A program made the position numbers and the translations under genes. From Calditrichota bacterium (GTDB lineage: Bacteria; Zhuqueibacterota; Zhuqueibacteria; Zhuqueibacterales; Geothermadaptataceae): DNA of 64,000 bases. The notes beneath the pieces were generated by a model. That model searched no databases. It was not told the DNA's origin and worked only from the letters and a program-made list of their open reading frames with translations. The stretch covers positions 742,336 through 806,335 of the forward strand of contig QQUE01000002.1 of NCBI GenBank assembly GCA_008501765.1, written 5' to 3'. The stretch's first letter is position 1, and every line of letters starts with the position of its first letter. Below, in pieces: positions 17,034 through 26,282 of this stretch.

Positions 17034-17563
17034 TATATAATTATATTCGATTTTTCGAGCTGGAGCCGGAGCTCTTTGTTTTCTTTGTGGGTCGCGATTA
17101 ATCTTTTTCCGAGCAGGGTAGCGAAGCGGAATAAAAATTTATTGCCGAGACGTGGTTTGCGCGCGAGTAGTTTAACCAGGTCCGGGCGGAAAATGCCGAT
17201 TATTTCCGCATTTTCATGAGCCATGCAGGTGGCCGACCGCGGCCCTTCATCGATGAGTGCCAATTCACCAAAAAAATCGCCCTGACGTAAAATGGCCAGT
17301 TCTTCCTTGCCTTTTTCAGGGGTGATTTTGCAGACAGCGACGCTGCCGAGCTTGACGATATACATGCCGACACCCGGCTCACCTTCCCAAAAAACAGGCT
17401 CGCCTGCTTTGAAGAAGCGTTGATGTGAAATTTTTTCAAATTCTTTTAGCTCGGATGTATTTAATTGCGAAAAGAGCGGTACCAGCTTGAGGGTTTTTAT
17501 CACCTCGTTTCGGTCTTTTGTTTTATCCGCAAAAATATTTGCCCAGAGGCTGTCTTTTTTCAT
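17033..17563 (-). CDS. Stand-alone cyclic nucleotide-binding domain protein
   Basis: The 176 residues carry one Crp-type cyclic-nucleotide-binding domain (about 28-150). The phosphate-binding cassette reads FFGELALIDEGPRSATCMA, with the conserved GEL.L and RSAT residues that contact the cyclic phosphate and ribose. The short helix KLVPLFSQLNTSELKEFEKI before the barrel is standard. There is no helix-turn-helix after it, so this is not a DNA-binding Crp protein; the C-terminal tail (KRLIATHKENKELRLQLEKS) looks like a short coiled coil. By its overlap with the AI-2E-type permease gene it may regulate that protein in response to a cyclic nucleotide. That link is inference. Confidence 0.85.
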   Translation of the reverse strand: MKKDSLWANIFADKTKDRNEVIKTLKLVPLFSQLNTSELKEFEKISHQRFFKAGEPVFWEGEPGVGMYIVKLGSVAVCKITPEKGKEELAILRQGDFFGELALIDEGPRSATCMAHENAEIIGIFRPDLVKLLARKPRLGNKFLFRFATLLGKRLIATHKENKELRLQLEKSNIII

Positions 17564-17958
17564 AAGTGTTTAATTAATAAATGATCGGTCTCAAGTTATT
17601 CATAAATTGAGTTGGATAAATGGCGTTATCTTTTGATCGATTTAGAAACCGGGAGTCTGCTAACAAACAGCAAAAAAATTATAATGTTTTATAGCTGCAA
17701 GATCATTCCGGTATGAAGTTAAGTTATTGATACATCGTTGCATAAAAGGGTGTATCTTTAATGAATTCTTTACTTTATATGTGGCTGCAAATATAGCAAA
17801 TTCGATGCCTGCTGTCAAGACTTATCGGCAATTATTCAGCCTGTCGGTATGAATTTTTAATTGCATTTGAGTGGAATTTCAGTTACTATACAACGTTTTT
17901 ACCCAATTGAAAATGCTAATAAAAGTTTTCAAAAACGGTTGATTTTAAAAGATATAAT
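17564..17958. other. Divergent intergenic region, 395 bp
   Basis: This AT-rich gap separates two divergently transcribed units and must hold promoters for both. A short inverted repeat, GATACA (17729-17734) with TGTATC (17751-17756), is the only symmetry I could see; it may be a regulatory site. No gene or known RNA is visible. Confidence 0.5.
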
Positions 17959-19134
17959 ATGATGCGATTGCTGGTAATTTCAATTTTAATATTACAAAGT
18001 GCAGTTTTTGCCCAGTCCCGGGATGAGGCAGAACTTGAAAAATTAAAAGATGCGATTGCCCGGCTGGAGAAAAGTTTAGCCGAGCAAACAACCCGGGAAA
18101 AGAAGACGAGCAGCACGGTTGACAATCTTGATAAAAAGATAAGTTTGAGCAAAAACCTTGTTGGCAAGCTGTCGAATGATATCTCAAAGCAGAAAGAGCG
18201 GCGCGCCTCACTGGAAAAAGAGAAGGACACGCTCACGCAGCGATTGGAAAAAGTGCAAGAAATTTTTGCTCAGAGGATGATCAGCCTTTATAAAAACGGA
18301 CATATTGGAACGTTGGAACTGTTGGTCAATGCAAAAAATGTCAATCAGGTGCTATTGTGGGCAGAATATCAACGACGTCTGGCCCAAATGGATGCGAAGC
18401 TCATCTCCTCAATCCGGTCGCGAAAAGCCAAACTTGATTCATCCGATAAACACGTGGCGCTAACAATTCAAAAGCAAAATCGCAGTCTGGCTGAGCGCAA
18501 ATTGAGCCAGAAAAAGCTTGAGAATAGCCGGCAATCGAAACAGAAACTTTTAAAACAAATCCGAAAAAATAAAGAAGTTTACAGGCAGCAAGTAGCAGAT
18601 TATATGGCCGCCATCGAGCGAATTCAAAAAATTATTTCTGAATCTGAAGCGCAAAGATTACAGGAAGAACGCGAGCAGCTGCAGCGCTTGCCAGGCTTGG
18701 CAGAAATACCGGCCGATTTTCAGGAAATTGATTTCGCATCGCTTAAAGGGTCGCTTCCGTGGCCGGTTTCGGGGGAAATTATCCGCGAATATGGCTCGTA
18801 CAAACACCCCGTATTGAAAACGGTTACAGCTAATTTAGGTATTGATATTAAGGCTCAATTAGGGAGCAGCGTGCGCAGTGTGGCGGGCGGCAAAGTAACA
18901 GCTATTACCTGGCAACGCGGCCGGGGGAATTTGATTATTGTTAATCATACAGATGGATTTTACACTGTTTATACACATATTGATGAGATTGCTGTTGACC
19001 TGCGCGAAACGATCGTGGCCGGAACCGTTCTCGGTGTTGTTGGCGAGGCGGGGATTGATAGCGATCCGCTTATTCATTTTCAGGTATGGCAAAAATTTGA
19101 TCATTTAGATCCAAAGTTGTGGCTAAAAAGGTAA
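17959..19134 (+). CDS. envC: EnvC-like murein hydrolase activator with degenerate LytM domain
   Basis: A signal peptide (1-19, ending VFAQ) leads into a long coiled coil (about 22-250) and a C-terminal LytM/M23 domain (about 265-391). In active LytM enzymes zinc is held by His, Asp and the second His of an HxH motif. Here the first His position is Asn292 (NLGIDIKA), Asp296 is kept, His340 is kept, and the HxH reads LIH, with Leu371 in place of the first His. Two key residues are therefore missing, as in E. coli EnvC, which does not cut peptidoglycan but activates amidases at the division site. The layout (coiled coil plus degenerate LytM) supports that role. It begins the plus-strand housekeeping run, with holB one base after its stop. 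Confidence 0.85.
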   Translation: MMRLLVISILILQSAVFAQSRDEAELEKLKDAIARLEKSLAEQTTREKKTSSTVDNLDKKISLSKNLVGKLSNDISKQKERRASLEKEKDTLTQRLEKVQEIFAQRMISLYKNGHIGTLELLVNAKNVNQVLLWAEYQRRLAQMDAKLISSIRSRKAKLDSSDKHVALTIQKQNRSLAERKLSQKKLENSRQSKQKLLKQIRKNKEVYRQQVADYMAAIERIQKIISESEAQRLQEEREQLQRLPGLAEIPADFQEIDFASLKGSLPWPVSGEIIREYGSYKHPVLKTVTANLGIDIKAQLGSSVRSVAGGKVTAITWQRGRGNLIIVNHTDGFYTVYTHIDEIAVDLRETIVAGTVLGVVGEAGIDSDPLIHFQVWQKFDHLDPKLWLKR

Positions 19135-19135
19135 A

Positions 19136-20236
19136 TTGATCCCGGTGAAAATATATTTCGAAAACATCGTTGGGCAAGAAAAAACGAAAAATCTGTTAGC
19201 GCAGGTTTTTGAGAATGATCGGCTTGCCCATGCCTATTTATTTTCCGGCAACGAGGGCACTGGAAAATTGGCGCTTTCCAGTCAATTTGCAAAAGCGATA
19301 TTGTGTGAAAATGGCGATGCAATACCCTGTAACACCTGTAAAAGCTGCCTTCTTTTTTCTGCTGGAAATCATCCCAACGTGCAATTTGTTTTTCCACACC
19401 CCAAATCAGCCAAGGAATTAGAAATTCAAGCTGTGCTGAAAACGATTAAATCGGATCCGTACCAGCTTAAGCTGCCGTGGAACAATCCACTGATTTCGAT
19501 CGATTCAATACGCGAAGTTCGGCGAAACCTGAGCCTCAAATCCGTCGGTCATAAAAACAGAATTATCATTTTAATCGATGCGCATAAAATGACCAATGAA
19601 GCCACGAATGCTGTCTTGAAAGTGCTGGAAGAGCCGCCGGAAAACACTTACTTTTTCCTTTTATCCACCGATTTGAATAGCTTGTTGCCAACGATTATCA
19701 GCCGATGCCAGTTAATTCAGCTTGCTGTTTTGACGGATGCGGAGGTAGAAAAAGGGTTGGGCGATTCAGTTGCCTTGGCGGATACAGAGTTGCGGTTGAT
19801 TGCGCGCATGGCACGCGGCAATATGCGCCGGGCGTTGCAGTTGGTTGAAAGTGGTACATCGGAAACGAAGCAGGTCGGTATCGAACTATTGCGCAATTCA
19901 TTTAAGAAATATTTTGAAATGGCAATTTACAGCGCAGAAATCGCCGGGAAGTTTGAGCGGTTGCAATTAAAAGAGATACTCGAAAGTTTGTTGCTCTGGC
20001 TCCGGGATGCATTTTTGCTTTCAAATCTCGGGTGGAATGAAGTCAGTGGCAGTTTAACCAATCTTGACGAACAGGAAAATCTGGAGAAGTTCACCTCCAC
20101 TTTCCCGGATTTTCAATACCAAAAAGCTATCAAGGAAGTCGAAACCGGTATTCGCATGCTCGAAAGATATGTGCAGCCGGTGGTAATTCTTCTTATTTTA
20201 ATGCGTAAATTACGCATGTATGCGATAAAAGCATAG
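19136..20236 (+). CDS. holB: DNA polymerase III delta' subunit
   Basis: The 366-residue protein belongs to the clamp-loader AAA+ family. It shows the N-terminal FENIVGQEKTKNLLAQ, the modified P-loop GNEGTGKLAL, a cysteine cluster typical of the DnaX/HolB zinc module (CENGDAIPCNTCKSC), the sensor-like VLKVLEEPPENTYFFLLS, and the SRC motif in TIISRCQLI that supplies the arginine finger in trans. As delta' it helps load the sliding clamp onto primed DNA. A TTG start at 19136 is preferred because AAAAGG lies 4 bases upstream; a GTG at 19145 is the alternative. It abuts the envC-like gene and precedes the ricT-like gene, a neighbourhood also known in Firmicutes. Confidence 0.88.
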   Translation: MIPVKIYFENIVGQEKTKNLLAQVFENDRLAHAYLFSGNEGTGKLALSSQFAKAILCENGDAIPCNTCKSCLLFSAGNHPNVQFVFPHPKSAKELEIQAVLKTIKSDPYQLKLPWNNPLISIDSIREVRRNLSLKSVGHKNRIIILIDAHKMTNEATNAVLKVLEEPPENTYFFLLSTDLNSLLPTIISRCQLIQLAVLTDAEVEKGLGDSVALADTELRLIARMARGNMRRALQLVESGTSETKQVGIELLRNSFKKYFEMAIYSAEIAGKFERLQLKEILESLLLWLRDAFLLSNLGWNEVSGSLTNLDEQENLEKFTSTFPDFQYQKAIKEVETGIRMLERYVQPVVILLILMRKLRMYAIKA

Positions 20237-20261
20237 ATTGACTGTGGCCATGGAGAAAAGA

Positions 20262-21131
20262 ATGTCTGATCATATAGAAATAAAATTCAAAGGTGAACGA
20301 AAAAATGTGTTTGCCAATCCACTGCAATTCCCCTTCAAACTGGGGGATTACGCTGTGGTTGAAGCTGAAAAAGGCGAAGATATCGGTGTTGTAAATAATT
20401 TGGATGCAACTCTGCCAACAGAGGAAAAAGACCGGAGCAAGGTGTTTAAGATTGTGCGCAAAGCGCTTGTCGATGACATTTTGAAGCACAAACAAAATCA
20501 GGTGAACGAATCCAGGGCGATAGAAACATGCCGGCAAAAAGTGGTAAAACACAAGCTCAACATGAAACTCGTCGACTCGGAGTTTCAGTTTGACAGCAAA
20601 AAAATCACCTTTTATTTCACCGCAGAAAAACGGGTTGATTTTCGCGAGTTGGTGAAAGACCTGGCAGCGGAATATCGCACACGCATCGAATTGCGCCAAA
20701 TCGGTGTTCGCGATGAATCAAAACGGTTGGGTGGATATGGCGTTTGCGGCCGTAAATTATGCTGCAGTTCCTGGATTAAATCTTTTCAACCGATTACGAC
20801 CCAGGCGGCAAAAGATCAAAATTTACCACTGAACCCGAATAAATTGGCCGGTGTTTGTGGGAGATTAAAATGTTGCCTGATGTATGAGCGTGATTTTTAT
20901 AATTGGGCTGTAACCAAATTTCCGGCGCTGGCAAAACAGCTCAAAACGGAAAAAGGGACGGCTACAGTGGAGCGAATCGATATACTGAAAGAATCGGTTC
21001 TCGTTCGCTATGCGAGCAATGAGTTTGAGACATTGCCACTTTCTGAAATCAAAGACAAATTTAAATGCGATCACGATGATGGCAACGGTTGTGGTTTCAA
21101 AGCATCAGAAATGATTAAAAAGGATTCGTAG
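20262..21131 (+). CDS. ricT: PSP1 domain protein (RicT/YaaT-like)
   Basis: The start is placed at ATG 20262 because GGAG lies six bases before it; earlier TTG and ATG codons lack such a site. The 289-residue protein has the PSP1 core: VVEAEKGEDIGVV, the RKAL...H long helix, FYFTAEKRVDFRELVKDLA, and RTRIELRQIGVRDESKRLGG. A cysteine set follows: CGRKLCC near residues 157-163 and CGRLKCCLMYE near 196-206. In B. subtilis RicT (YaaT) works with RicA and RicF in a complex carrying Fe-S clusters that affects RNase Y and mRNA processing; these cysteines are the same class. No RicA or RicF is in this window. Its stop shares one base with the metG GTG start. Confidence 0.85.
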   Translation: MSDHIEIKFKGERKNVFANPLQFPFKLGDYAVVEAEKGEDIGVVNNLDATLPTEEKDRSKVFKIVRKALVDDILKHKQNQVNESRAIETCRQKVVKHKLNMKLVDSEFQFDSKKITFYFTAEKRVDFRELVKDLAAEYRTRIELRQIGVRDESKRLGGYGVCGRKLCCSSWIKSFQPITTQAAKDQNLPLNPNKLAGVCGRLKCCLMYERDFYNWAVTKFPALAKQLKTEKGTATVERIDILKESVLVRYASNEFETLPLSEIKDKFKCDHDDGNGCGFKASEMIKKDS

Positions 21132-23194
21132 TGAAGAAATATAAAAGGACACTTGTAACCAGCGCTTTGCCATACGCTAATGGCCCGCTTCATGTTGGCC
21201 ATGTTGCCGGAGCTTACTTGCCTGCTGATATTTATGTGCGGTATTGCCGGCTGAAAAAACGAGAAGTGGTTTATATTTGCGGCTCCGATGAAAATGGTGT
21301 TCCAATCATGCTGCGCGCGCGCGCCGAGGGTGTTGGCCCTCAGAAAATTGTTGACCGCTACCATACAATGATAAAAGACAGTTTTGAAAAACTGGGCGTA
21401 ATTTTTGATTATTACGGCAGGACGTCCTCCAAAGTTCACCGGGAAACAAGCCGGGAGTTTTTCCGAGAACTTGATGCTAAAAAGCAGTTTATAACGAAAT
21501 CCGACGAACAACTTTATGATCCGGAAGCACAATTATTTCTTGCCGACCGGTTCGTTTTTGGCGAATGCCCCAACTGCGGCTACGACCATGCCTATGGCGA
21601 CCAGTGCGAAAAATGCGGCTCCTCGCTCAGTCCGGATGATTTGATTAATCCGAAAAGCTCGATCACCAATGCCACGCCCATAAAAAAGAAAACAACGCAT
21701 TGGTATTTGCCGCTGAAAAAAATTCAGCCCAAACTTGAAACGTGGATAAACTCACATCAGGATTGGCGACCCAATGTTTTAGGCCAGGTAAAAAGTTGGC
21801 TCGACGCCGGTTTGCACGACCGTGCTGTGACACGGGATTTGCCCTGGGGCGTTTCTGTTCCGGAAGAAATTGCCGGCAAAGCAGAAGTTGATGCAAGCGG
21901 TAAAGTGCTTTATGTCTGGTTTGATGCGCCAATCGGATATATTTCAGCAACAAAAGAGTGGTCGCAGCAGCAAGGTGATCCGGAACGCTGGAAAAAATAC
22001 TGGCAGGATGAGGATACGCGCCTGATTCATTTTATCGGCAAAGATAATATCGTATTCCATTGTCTCATTTTCCCGGCAATGTTGATGCAGCACGGCGATT
22101 ATGTTTTGCCGGAAAACGTACCGGCGAATGAATTTTTGAATCTCGAGGGCCAAAAACTGAGTACGAGCCGCAATTATGCCGTCTGGCTGCATGAATATCT
22201 CGAAAAGTTCGATCCGGATTCGTTGCGCTACGCGCTCGCCAGCAACATGCCGGAAACAAAAGACGCGGATTTTTCCTGGGCCGAATTTCAGGCACGTCAC
22301 AACAATGAATTGGCTGATATTCTTGGCAATTTCGTCAATCGTACCTTTACTTTTATTCATAAATATTTTGACGGAAAATTACCTGCAATAGGCCAATTGG
22401 ATGCTCTTGATGAAGAATTGATAAATCGAATTTCACAGAGCGCTGATAAAATTGGTGCCGCAATTGATGCGTTTCAGTTCAAGGAAGCAACGCGACTTTT
22501 CATGGATTTAGCCCGGTTCGCTAATAAATATTTTAATGACAAAGCTCCCTGGAAATCACGAAAAGAGGATATAACGGCTTGCGCAACGGCACTGCATTTA
22601 TGCGCAAAAATGACTTATGCGCTTGGCATTTTGATGCAGCCAATCTTGCCGTTTACAGCACGAAAAATTCAACAATTACTAAAAATTGATGAAAATTCAA
22701 TGCAGGACTGGGATAATGCAAGCACTTTTTTTCTGCAGCCAGGACACCAGTTTAATCAGCCGGAGATTATTTTTGCCAAAATAGAAGACGAAAAAATTCA
22801 GGCCGAAATCGACAGACTGAATGCTGCAACATCAGCGGATGATCCTGAAATTGAAGATGCACCGGAAGCGCCGATTGCAATTGACGATTTTGCCAAGGTG
22901 AATCTCCGTATCGCCGACGTCGTGGCTGCAGAACCGATGAAAGGTGCAAAGAAATTATTGAAATTACAGGTTCAGATTGGGAATGAAAAACGGCAGGTTA
23001 TCGCCGGAATTGCGCACCATTATGAGGCTGAGGAACTGGTTGGCAAACAGGTCGTTGTCGTCGCTAACCTGAAACCGGCAAAATTGCGCGGTGAAATGTC
23101 AGAGGGAATGATTCTCGCAGCCGTCGATAACGACGGCAATTTATCACTCGTTTCCCCAGAAAAAGCCATGCCAACCGGCACGACGGTCCGATAA
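21131..23194 (+). CDS. metG: Methionyl-tRNA synthetase
   Basis: A 687-residue class I synthetase that charges tRNA-Met. The N-terminal HIGH-type signature is HVGH (residues 17-20, in GPLHVGHVAG). The zinc knuckle CPNCGYDHAYGDQCEKCG lies near 142-160, and the KMSKS loop reads KLSTS near 341-345. An anticodon-binding helical domain follows. The last 110 residues are the EMAP/Trbp111-like tRNA-binding domain (FAKVNLRIADVVAAEPMKGA onward), which makes the enzyme dimeric in many bacteria. Start is GTG at 21131, overlapping the ricT stop by one base; tatD starts directly after the stop. The four genes from holB to tatD should be one transcript. Confidence 0.96.
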   Translation: MKKYKRTLVTSALPYANGPLHVGHVAGAYLPADIYVRYCRLKKREVVYICGSDENGVPIMLRARAEGVGPQKIVDRYHTMIKDSFEKLGVIFDYYGRTSSKVHRETSREFFRELDAKKQFITKSDEQLYDPEAQLFLADRFVFGECPNCGYDHAYGDQCEKCGSSLSPDDLINPKSSITNATPIKKKTTHWYLPLKKIQPKLETWINSHQDWRPNVLGQVKSWLDAGLHDRAVTRDLPWGVSVPEEIAGKAEVDASGKVLYVWFDAPIGYISATKEWSQQQGDPERWKKYWQDEDTRLIHFIGKDNIVFHCLIFPAMLMQHGDYVLPENVPANEFLNLEGQKLSTSRNYAVWLHEYLEKFDPDSLRYALASNMPETKDADFSWAEFQARHNNELADILGNFVNRTFTFIHKYFDGKLPAIGQLDALDEELINRISQSADKIGAAIDAFQFKEATRLFMDLARFANKYFNDKAPWKSRKEDITACATALHLCAKMTYALGILMQPILPFTARKIQQLLKIDENSMQDWDNASTFFLQPGHQFNQPEIIFAKIEDEKIQAEIDRLNAATSADDPEIEDAPEAPIAIDDFAKVNLRIADVVAAEPMKGAKKLLKLQVQIGNEKRQVIAGIAHHYEAEELVGKQVVVVANLKPAKLRGEMSEGMILAAVDNDGNLSLVSPEKAMPTGTTVR

Positions 23195-23971
23195 ATGAAC
23201 CATACACTCATTGATTCTCACTGCCACTTGCAATGGAACAAATTTGATCTGGATCGCGATGAAGTAATCGAATGTGCCGTGGAAAGTGGCGTGTCGGCGA
23301 TTTTAACTTTAGCCACAGATTTAAGAACAAGTTACAGTGTGGTTGAACTCGCTGAAAAGTACGAAATAGTTTTCGCTGCGATTGGAATTCACCCCACCGA
23401 TGCAAAAAATGCCAGACCGGCAGATTTAGATGAAATTCTCAAATTGACGGCCCACCCAAAAGTTGTGGCGATCGGTGAAACAGGCATGGATTTCTACTGG
23501 GAAAAAGAATCTACGGAGGCCCAGGAATACTATTTTCGCGAGCAATTGCGATTGGCGGCGGAAACCGATTTGCCGGTAGTCATCCATAACCGGGAGGCCG
23601 GAGCCGCGACATTAAAAATACTCAATACGCTGCCTGTGGGCACGGTCCGTGGTGTTTTTCATTGCTTTGCCGAAGATGCGGAATTTGCGAAAAAGGTGTT
23701 GAATCTCGGCTTTTATATTTCGTTCACTGGAAATATCACCTATAAAAAAAGCGGCCTTCCTGAAATTTCTCAAGCAGTGCCTTTGGATCGGCTGCTCCTG
23801 GAAACAGACAGTCCATTTTTGGCTCCAGTCCCCAAAAGAGGGAAGCGCAATGAACCGGCATTTGTTCGATTTATTGCCGAAAAGCACGCAGAAATCCGCG
23901 GGGTTGATGTTTCGAAAATCGCAGATGTGACCACGGCGAACGCAAATTCTCTTTTTCGATTTGCGCGTTAG
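23195..23971 (+). CDS. tatD: TatD family metal-dependent deoxyribonuclease
   Basis: The 258-residue TIM-barrel hydrolase shows the family signatures in order: the metal-binding HCH in LIDSHCHLQ (residues 9-11), the AAIGIHPTDAK segment, the catalytic GETGMDFYW, the QLRLAAETDLPVVIHNREA block, FHCFAEDAEFAKK, and LLLETDSPFLAP with its metal-binding Asp. TatD proteins are 3'-5' DNA exonucleases or deoxyribonucleases involved in DNA repair and turnover. The ATG follows the metG stop with no spacer. The metG-tatD-rsmA order is a well-known arrangement in several phyla, usually read as operon conservation rather than shared function. Confidence 0.93.
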   Translation: MNHTLIDSHCHLQWNKFDLDRDEVIECAVESGVSAILTLATDLRTSYSVVELAEKYEIVFAAIGIHPTDAKNARPADLDEILKLTAHPKVVAIGETGMDFYWEKESTEAQEYYFREQLRLAAETDLPVVIHNREAGAATLKILNTLPVGTVRGVFHCFAEDAEFAKKVLNLGFYISFTGNITYKKSGLPEISQAVPLDRLLLETDSPFLAPVPKRGKRNEPAFVRFIAEKHAEIRGVDVSKIADVTTANANSLFRFAR

Positions 23972-24023
23972 CCGGCTCCGCTCTGCCTATGTCGCCTCAG
24001 ATAAATAATAATCCGAGCATAAT

Positions 24024-24845
24024 GTGATTCAAAAATTACAATCGTTTAAGGCTCGAAAAAGCCTTGGCCAAAATTTCTTGTTCGATACAAATATCACCAG
24101 GAAAACGGTTGATTTATTCGGTCCGCAAGCAGATGATATCGTTATTGAAATCGGACCTGGTTTTGGCGCGTTGACCGAGATGCTATTGCCTTCCGGCTGC
24201 AAGTACACAGGCATAGAAATTGACGAACGCCTGATAGTAGAGTTGGAAAAGAAATTCAAGAAATTTAAGAATTTCAGTATCCGGCACCTCGACTTTCGCA
24301 AATTAAATATCGAAGAAATCAGCAAGAAAAAGGGAAGTGTACGATTAATCGGCAATATCCCGTATCACATCACAAGTTCAATAATTTTTACAGCTTTTGA
24401 ACAACATTTTCTGATGAAAGATATGATGTTGATGATGCAGAAAGAGGTGGCCGAGCGGGTGGTCGCAGAGCATGGTAAAAAAGATTATGGAATTCTTTCG
24501 GTGATCAGCAAAACATATGCACATCCGAAAATTGTTTCTACCGTGCCACCCTCCGTTTTTATCCCGAAGCCGGAGGTGGACTCGGCTATCGTGCACTGGG
24601 ATTTTTCACAAAAACAGGAACGCCAACCGGCGGATCCGGACTTTTTTCGCATATTTGTACGAACAATATTTAATCAACGACGAAAGATGTTGCGGAATAC
24701 GCTGAAAAAGTTGGGGGATGTAGCTTTGTTTAATGAAGAAAATGAAATCGATTTACAACGCAGGCCGGAAGCTTTGTCAGTAATTGAGATAATTGATTTG
24801 AGCAATAAATTTATGGCTTTTACACCTGAGGAAAAGAGTGTTTAA
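24024..24845 (+). CDS. rsmA: 16S rRNA dimethyladenosine transferase
   Basis: This 273-residue SAM-dependent methyltransferase (RsmA/KsgA) dimethylates two adjacent adenosines near the 3' end of 16S rRNA during late 30S assembly. It has KARKSLGQNFL at the N-terminus, the SAM loop EIGPGFGALTEML, the ribose-binding acidic IEIDERL, and the catalytic NIPYHITSSI (N-x-P-Y, motif IV). The C-terminal RTIFNQRRKMLRNTLKK is the usual helical domain. The start is a GTG at 24024; no ATG gives a full N-terminus. It follows tatD after 52 bp and precedes mgtE by 3 bp. Confidence 0.94.
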   Translation: MIQKLQSFKARKSLGQNFLFDTNITRKTVDLFGPQADDIVIEIGPGFGALTEMLLPSGCKYTGIEIDERLIVELEKKFKKFKNFSIRHLDFRKLNIEEISKKKGSVRLIGNIPYHITSSIIFTAFEQHFLMKDMMLMMQKEVAERVVAEHGKKDYGILSVISKTYAHPKIVSTVPPSVFIPKPEVDSAIVHWDFSQKQERQPADPDFFRIFVRTIFNQRRKMLRNTLKKLGDVALFNEENEIDLQRRPEALSVIEIIDLSNKFMAFTPEEKSV

Positions 24846-24848
24846 TTG

Positions 24849-26237
24849 ATGAGAATAGATGAAAAAGATTTACGCGAGTTGGTCGGAAGTTTTGAATATT
24901 TTATCAAAGAGAAGCAAGATGCACGCTTGCAGCACCTTCTTGTCAGTATGCACCCGTCTGATATCGCTGCGATCATTAACCGAATTCGTAAAGATGAGCA
25001 TCGGCTTTATTTGTTTAATCTCCTCGATAAAGAGGTCGCCTCGGATACGATTCTGAAAATTGATGAGGCCGTCCGGGAAGACCTGGTTGAGCTGCTCGAA
25101 CAGGAAATAATTACCGAACTTGTCGATGAAATGGACTCTGATGATGCCACGGATTTTATTTCAGAGCTTCCGGAGGAGATGGTTGAAGATGTTCTGAAAA
25201 ACGTCGAACAAGCCGATGCCAAAGAAGTCATCCAGCTCATGCACTATCCCGAAGATACCGCAGGCGGGATCATGGCGCTGGAAATCGTTGCGGTGAATAA
25301 AAATGCCACCGTCGACGAGGCCATTCGGGAAATTCGGAGAAAAGCAGAAAAAGTAGAAGAAATTTACAATGTTTTTGTTGTTGATGATGAGACCAAGCTC
25401 GTCGGTCATGTGAGCGTGAAAGAGCTCATTCTTGTGCACGGACACACGCCAATAACTGAAATTATGGAAACCGACATTGCTTCTGTCCCCGTCAGCATGG
25501 ACCAGGAGGAAGTTGCAAATTATGCCCGGAAATATGACCTGATCTCGGTCCCGGTAGTCGACGAAGAATACCGGCTTCTCGGCCGCATCACCATCGATGA
25601 TATTATCGATGTGATGGAAGAAGAAGCTTCGGAAGATTTGCAACGGATGGCAGGTATTACGGATGAAGAAGAATTGCGTGAACCCAGCGCATTGCGCATC
25701 GTTCGCGGGCGAATTCTCTGGCTGGTTTTTGGGCTTCTCGGAGGGCTTTGGGGTGCAGAAGTTATAAAACTTTTCGAACACCAAATCGCGAAAGTTGCGA
25801 TGTTGGCCATATTTATCCCGGTAATTCTTTCAATGGGTGGCAGCATTGGGATGCAAAGTTCCGCTATCGTTGTCCGTGGATTGGCAACCGGCGAGATCGA
25901 CTTTAAAGATATATATAAACGGCTGTACAAAGAGATCAAAGTGTCTTTAATCAATGGGTTGGCGCTTGGCTTTCTTATTTTCATTTATGCTTTTGTGAGG
26001 GCGGGCACGGATGATTTAGGTTCGACAATTCAGCCGCTGGAGTTAAGCGCTGTGGTTGGTGGATCGTTGATAATGGTCATATTGGTGGCGAGTATCGTAG
26101 GAACAACCATCCCTCTTTTACTGAAAAAGATAAATATTGACCCGGCTTTGGCAACAGGACCATTTATCACAACCTCCAATGATATCATCGCGCTTTTCAT
26201 CTATTTTGCCATGGCAACGTCTTTTCTAAATATCTGA
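24849..26237 (+). CDS. mgtE: Magnesium transporter MgtE
   Basis: The 462 residues follow MgtE order: an N-terminal superhelical domain (about 1-130, many acidic residues that bind Mg2+), a pair of CBS domains (about 135-255, with VFVVDDETKLVGHVSVKEL and DLISVPVVDEEYRLLGRI), the plug helix, and five membrane spans (about 285-460). The membrane part carries GGSIGMQSSAIVVRGLATGE and ends in DPALATGPFITTSNDIIAL, the two conserved pore blocks. MgtE is a Mg2+ channel gated by cytosolic Mg2+. ATG 24849 is preferred over the TTG three bases before it. It is placed between rsmA and recO in the same run. Confidence 0.94.
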   Translation: MRIDEKDLRELVGSFEYFIKEKQDARLQHLLVSMHPSDIAAIINRIRKDEHRLYLFNLLDKEVASDTILKIDEAVREDLVELLEQEIITELVDEMDSDDATDFISELPEEMVEDVLKNVEQADAKEVIQLMHYPEDTAGGIMALEIVAVNKNATVDEAIREIRRKAEKVEEIYNVFVVDDETKLVGHVSVKELILVHGHTPITEIMETDIASVPVSMDQEEVANYARKYDLISVPVVDEEYRLLGRITIDDIIDVMEEEASEDLQRMAGITDEEELREPSALRIVRGRILWLVFGLLGGLWGAEVIKLFEHQIAKVAMLAIFIPVILSMGGSIGMQSSAIVVRGLATGEIDFKDIYKRLYKEIKVSLINGLALGFLIFIYAFVRAGTDDLGSTIQPLELSAVVGGSLIMVILVASIVGTTIPLLLKKINIDPALATGPFITTSNDIIALFIYFAMATSFLNI

Positions 26238-26282
26238 TATAAAAGATTTTGAGTTCTCTGTTATTGACAGGAAAAATTCAGC

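Noticed and set aside
24859-25984. Several frames inside mgtE on both strands
   Set aside because: They are low-complexity shadows (serine-rich) of the mgtE coding sequence.
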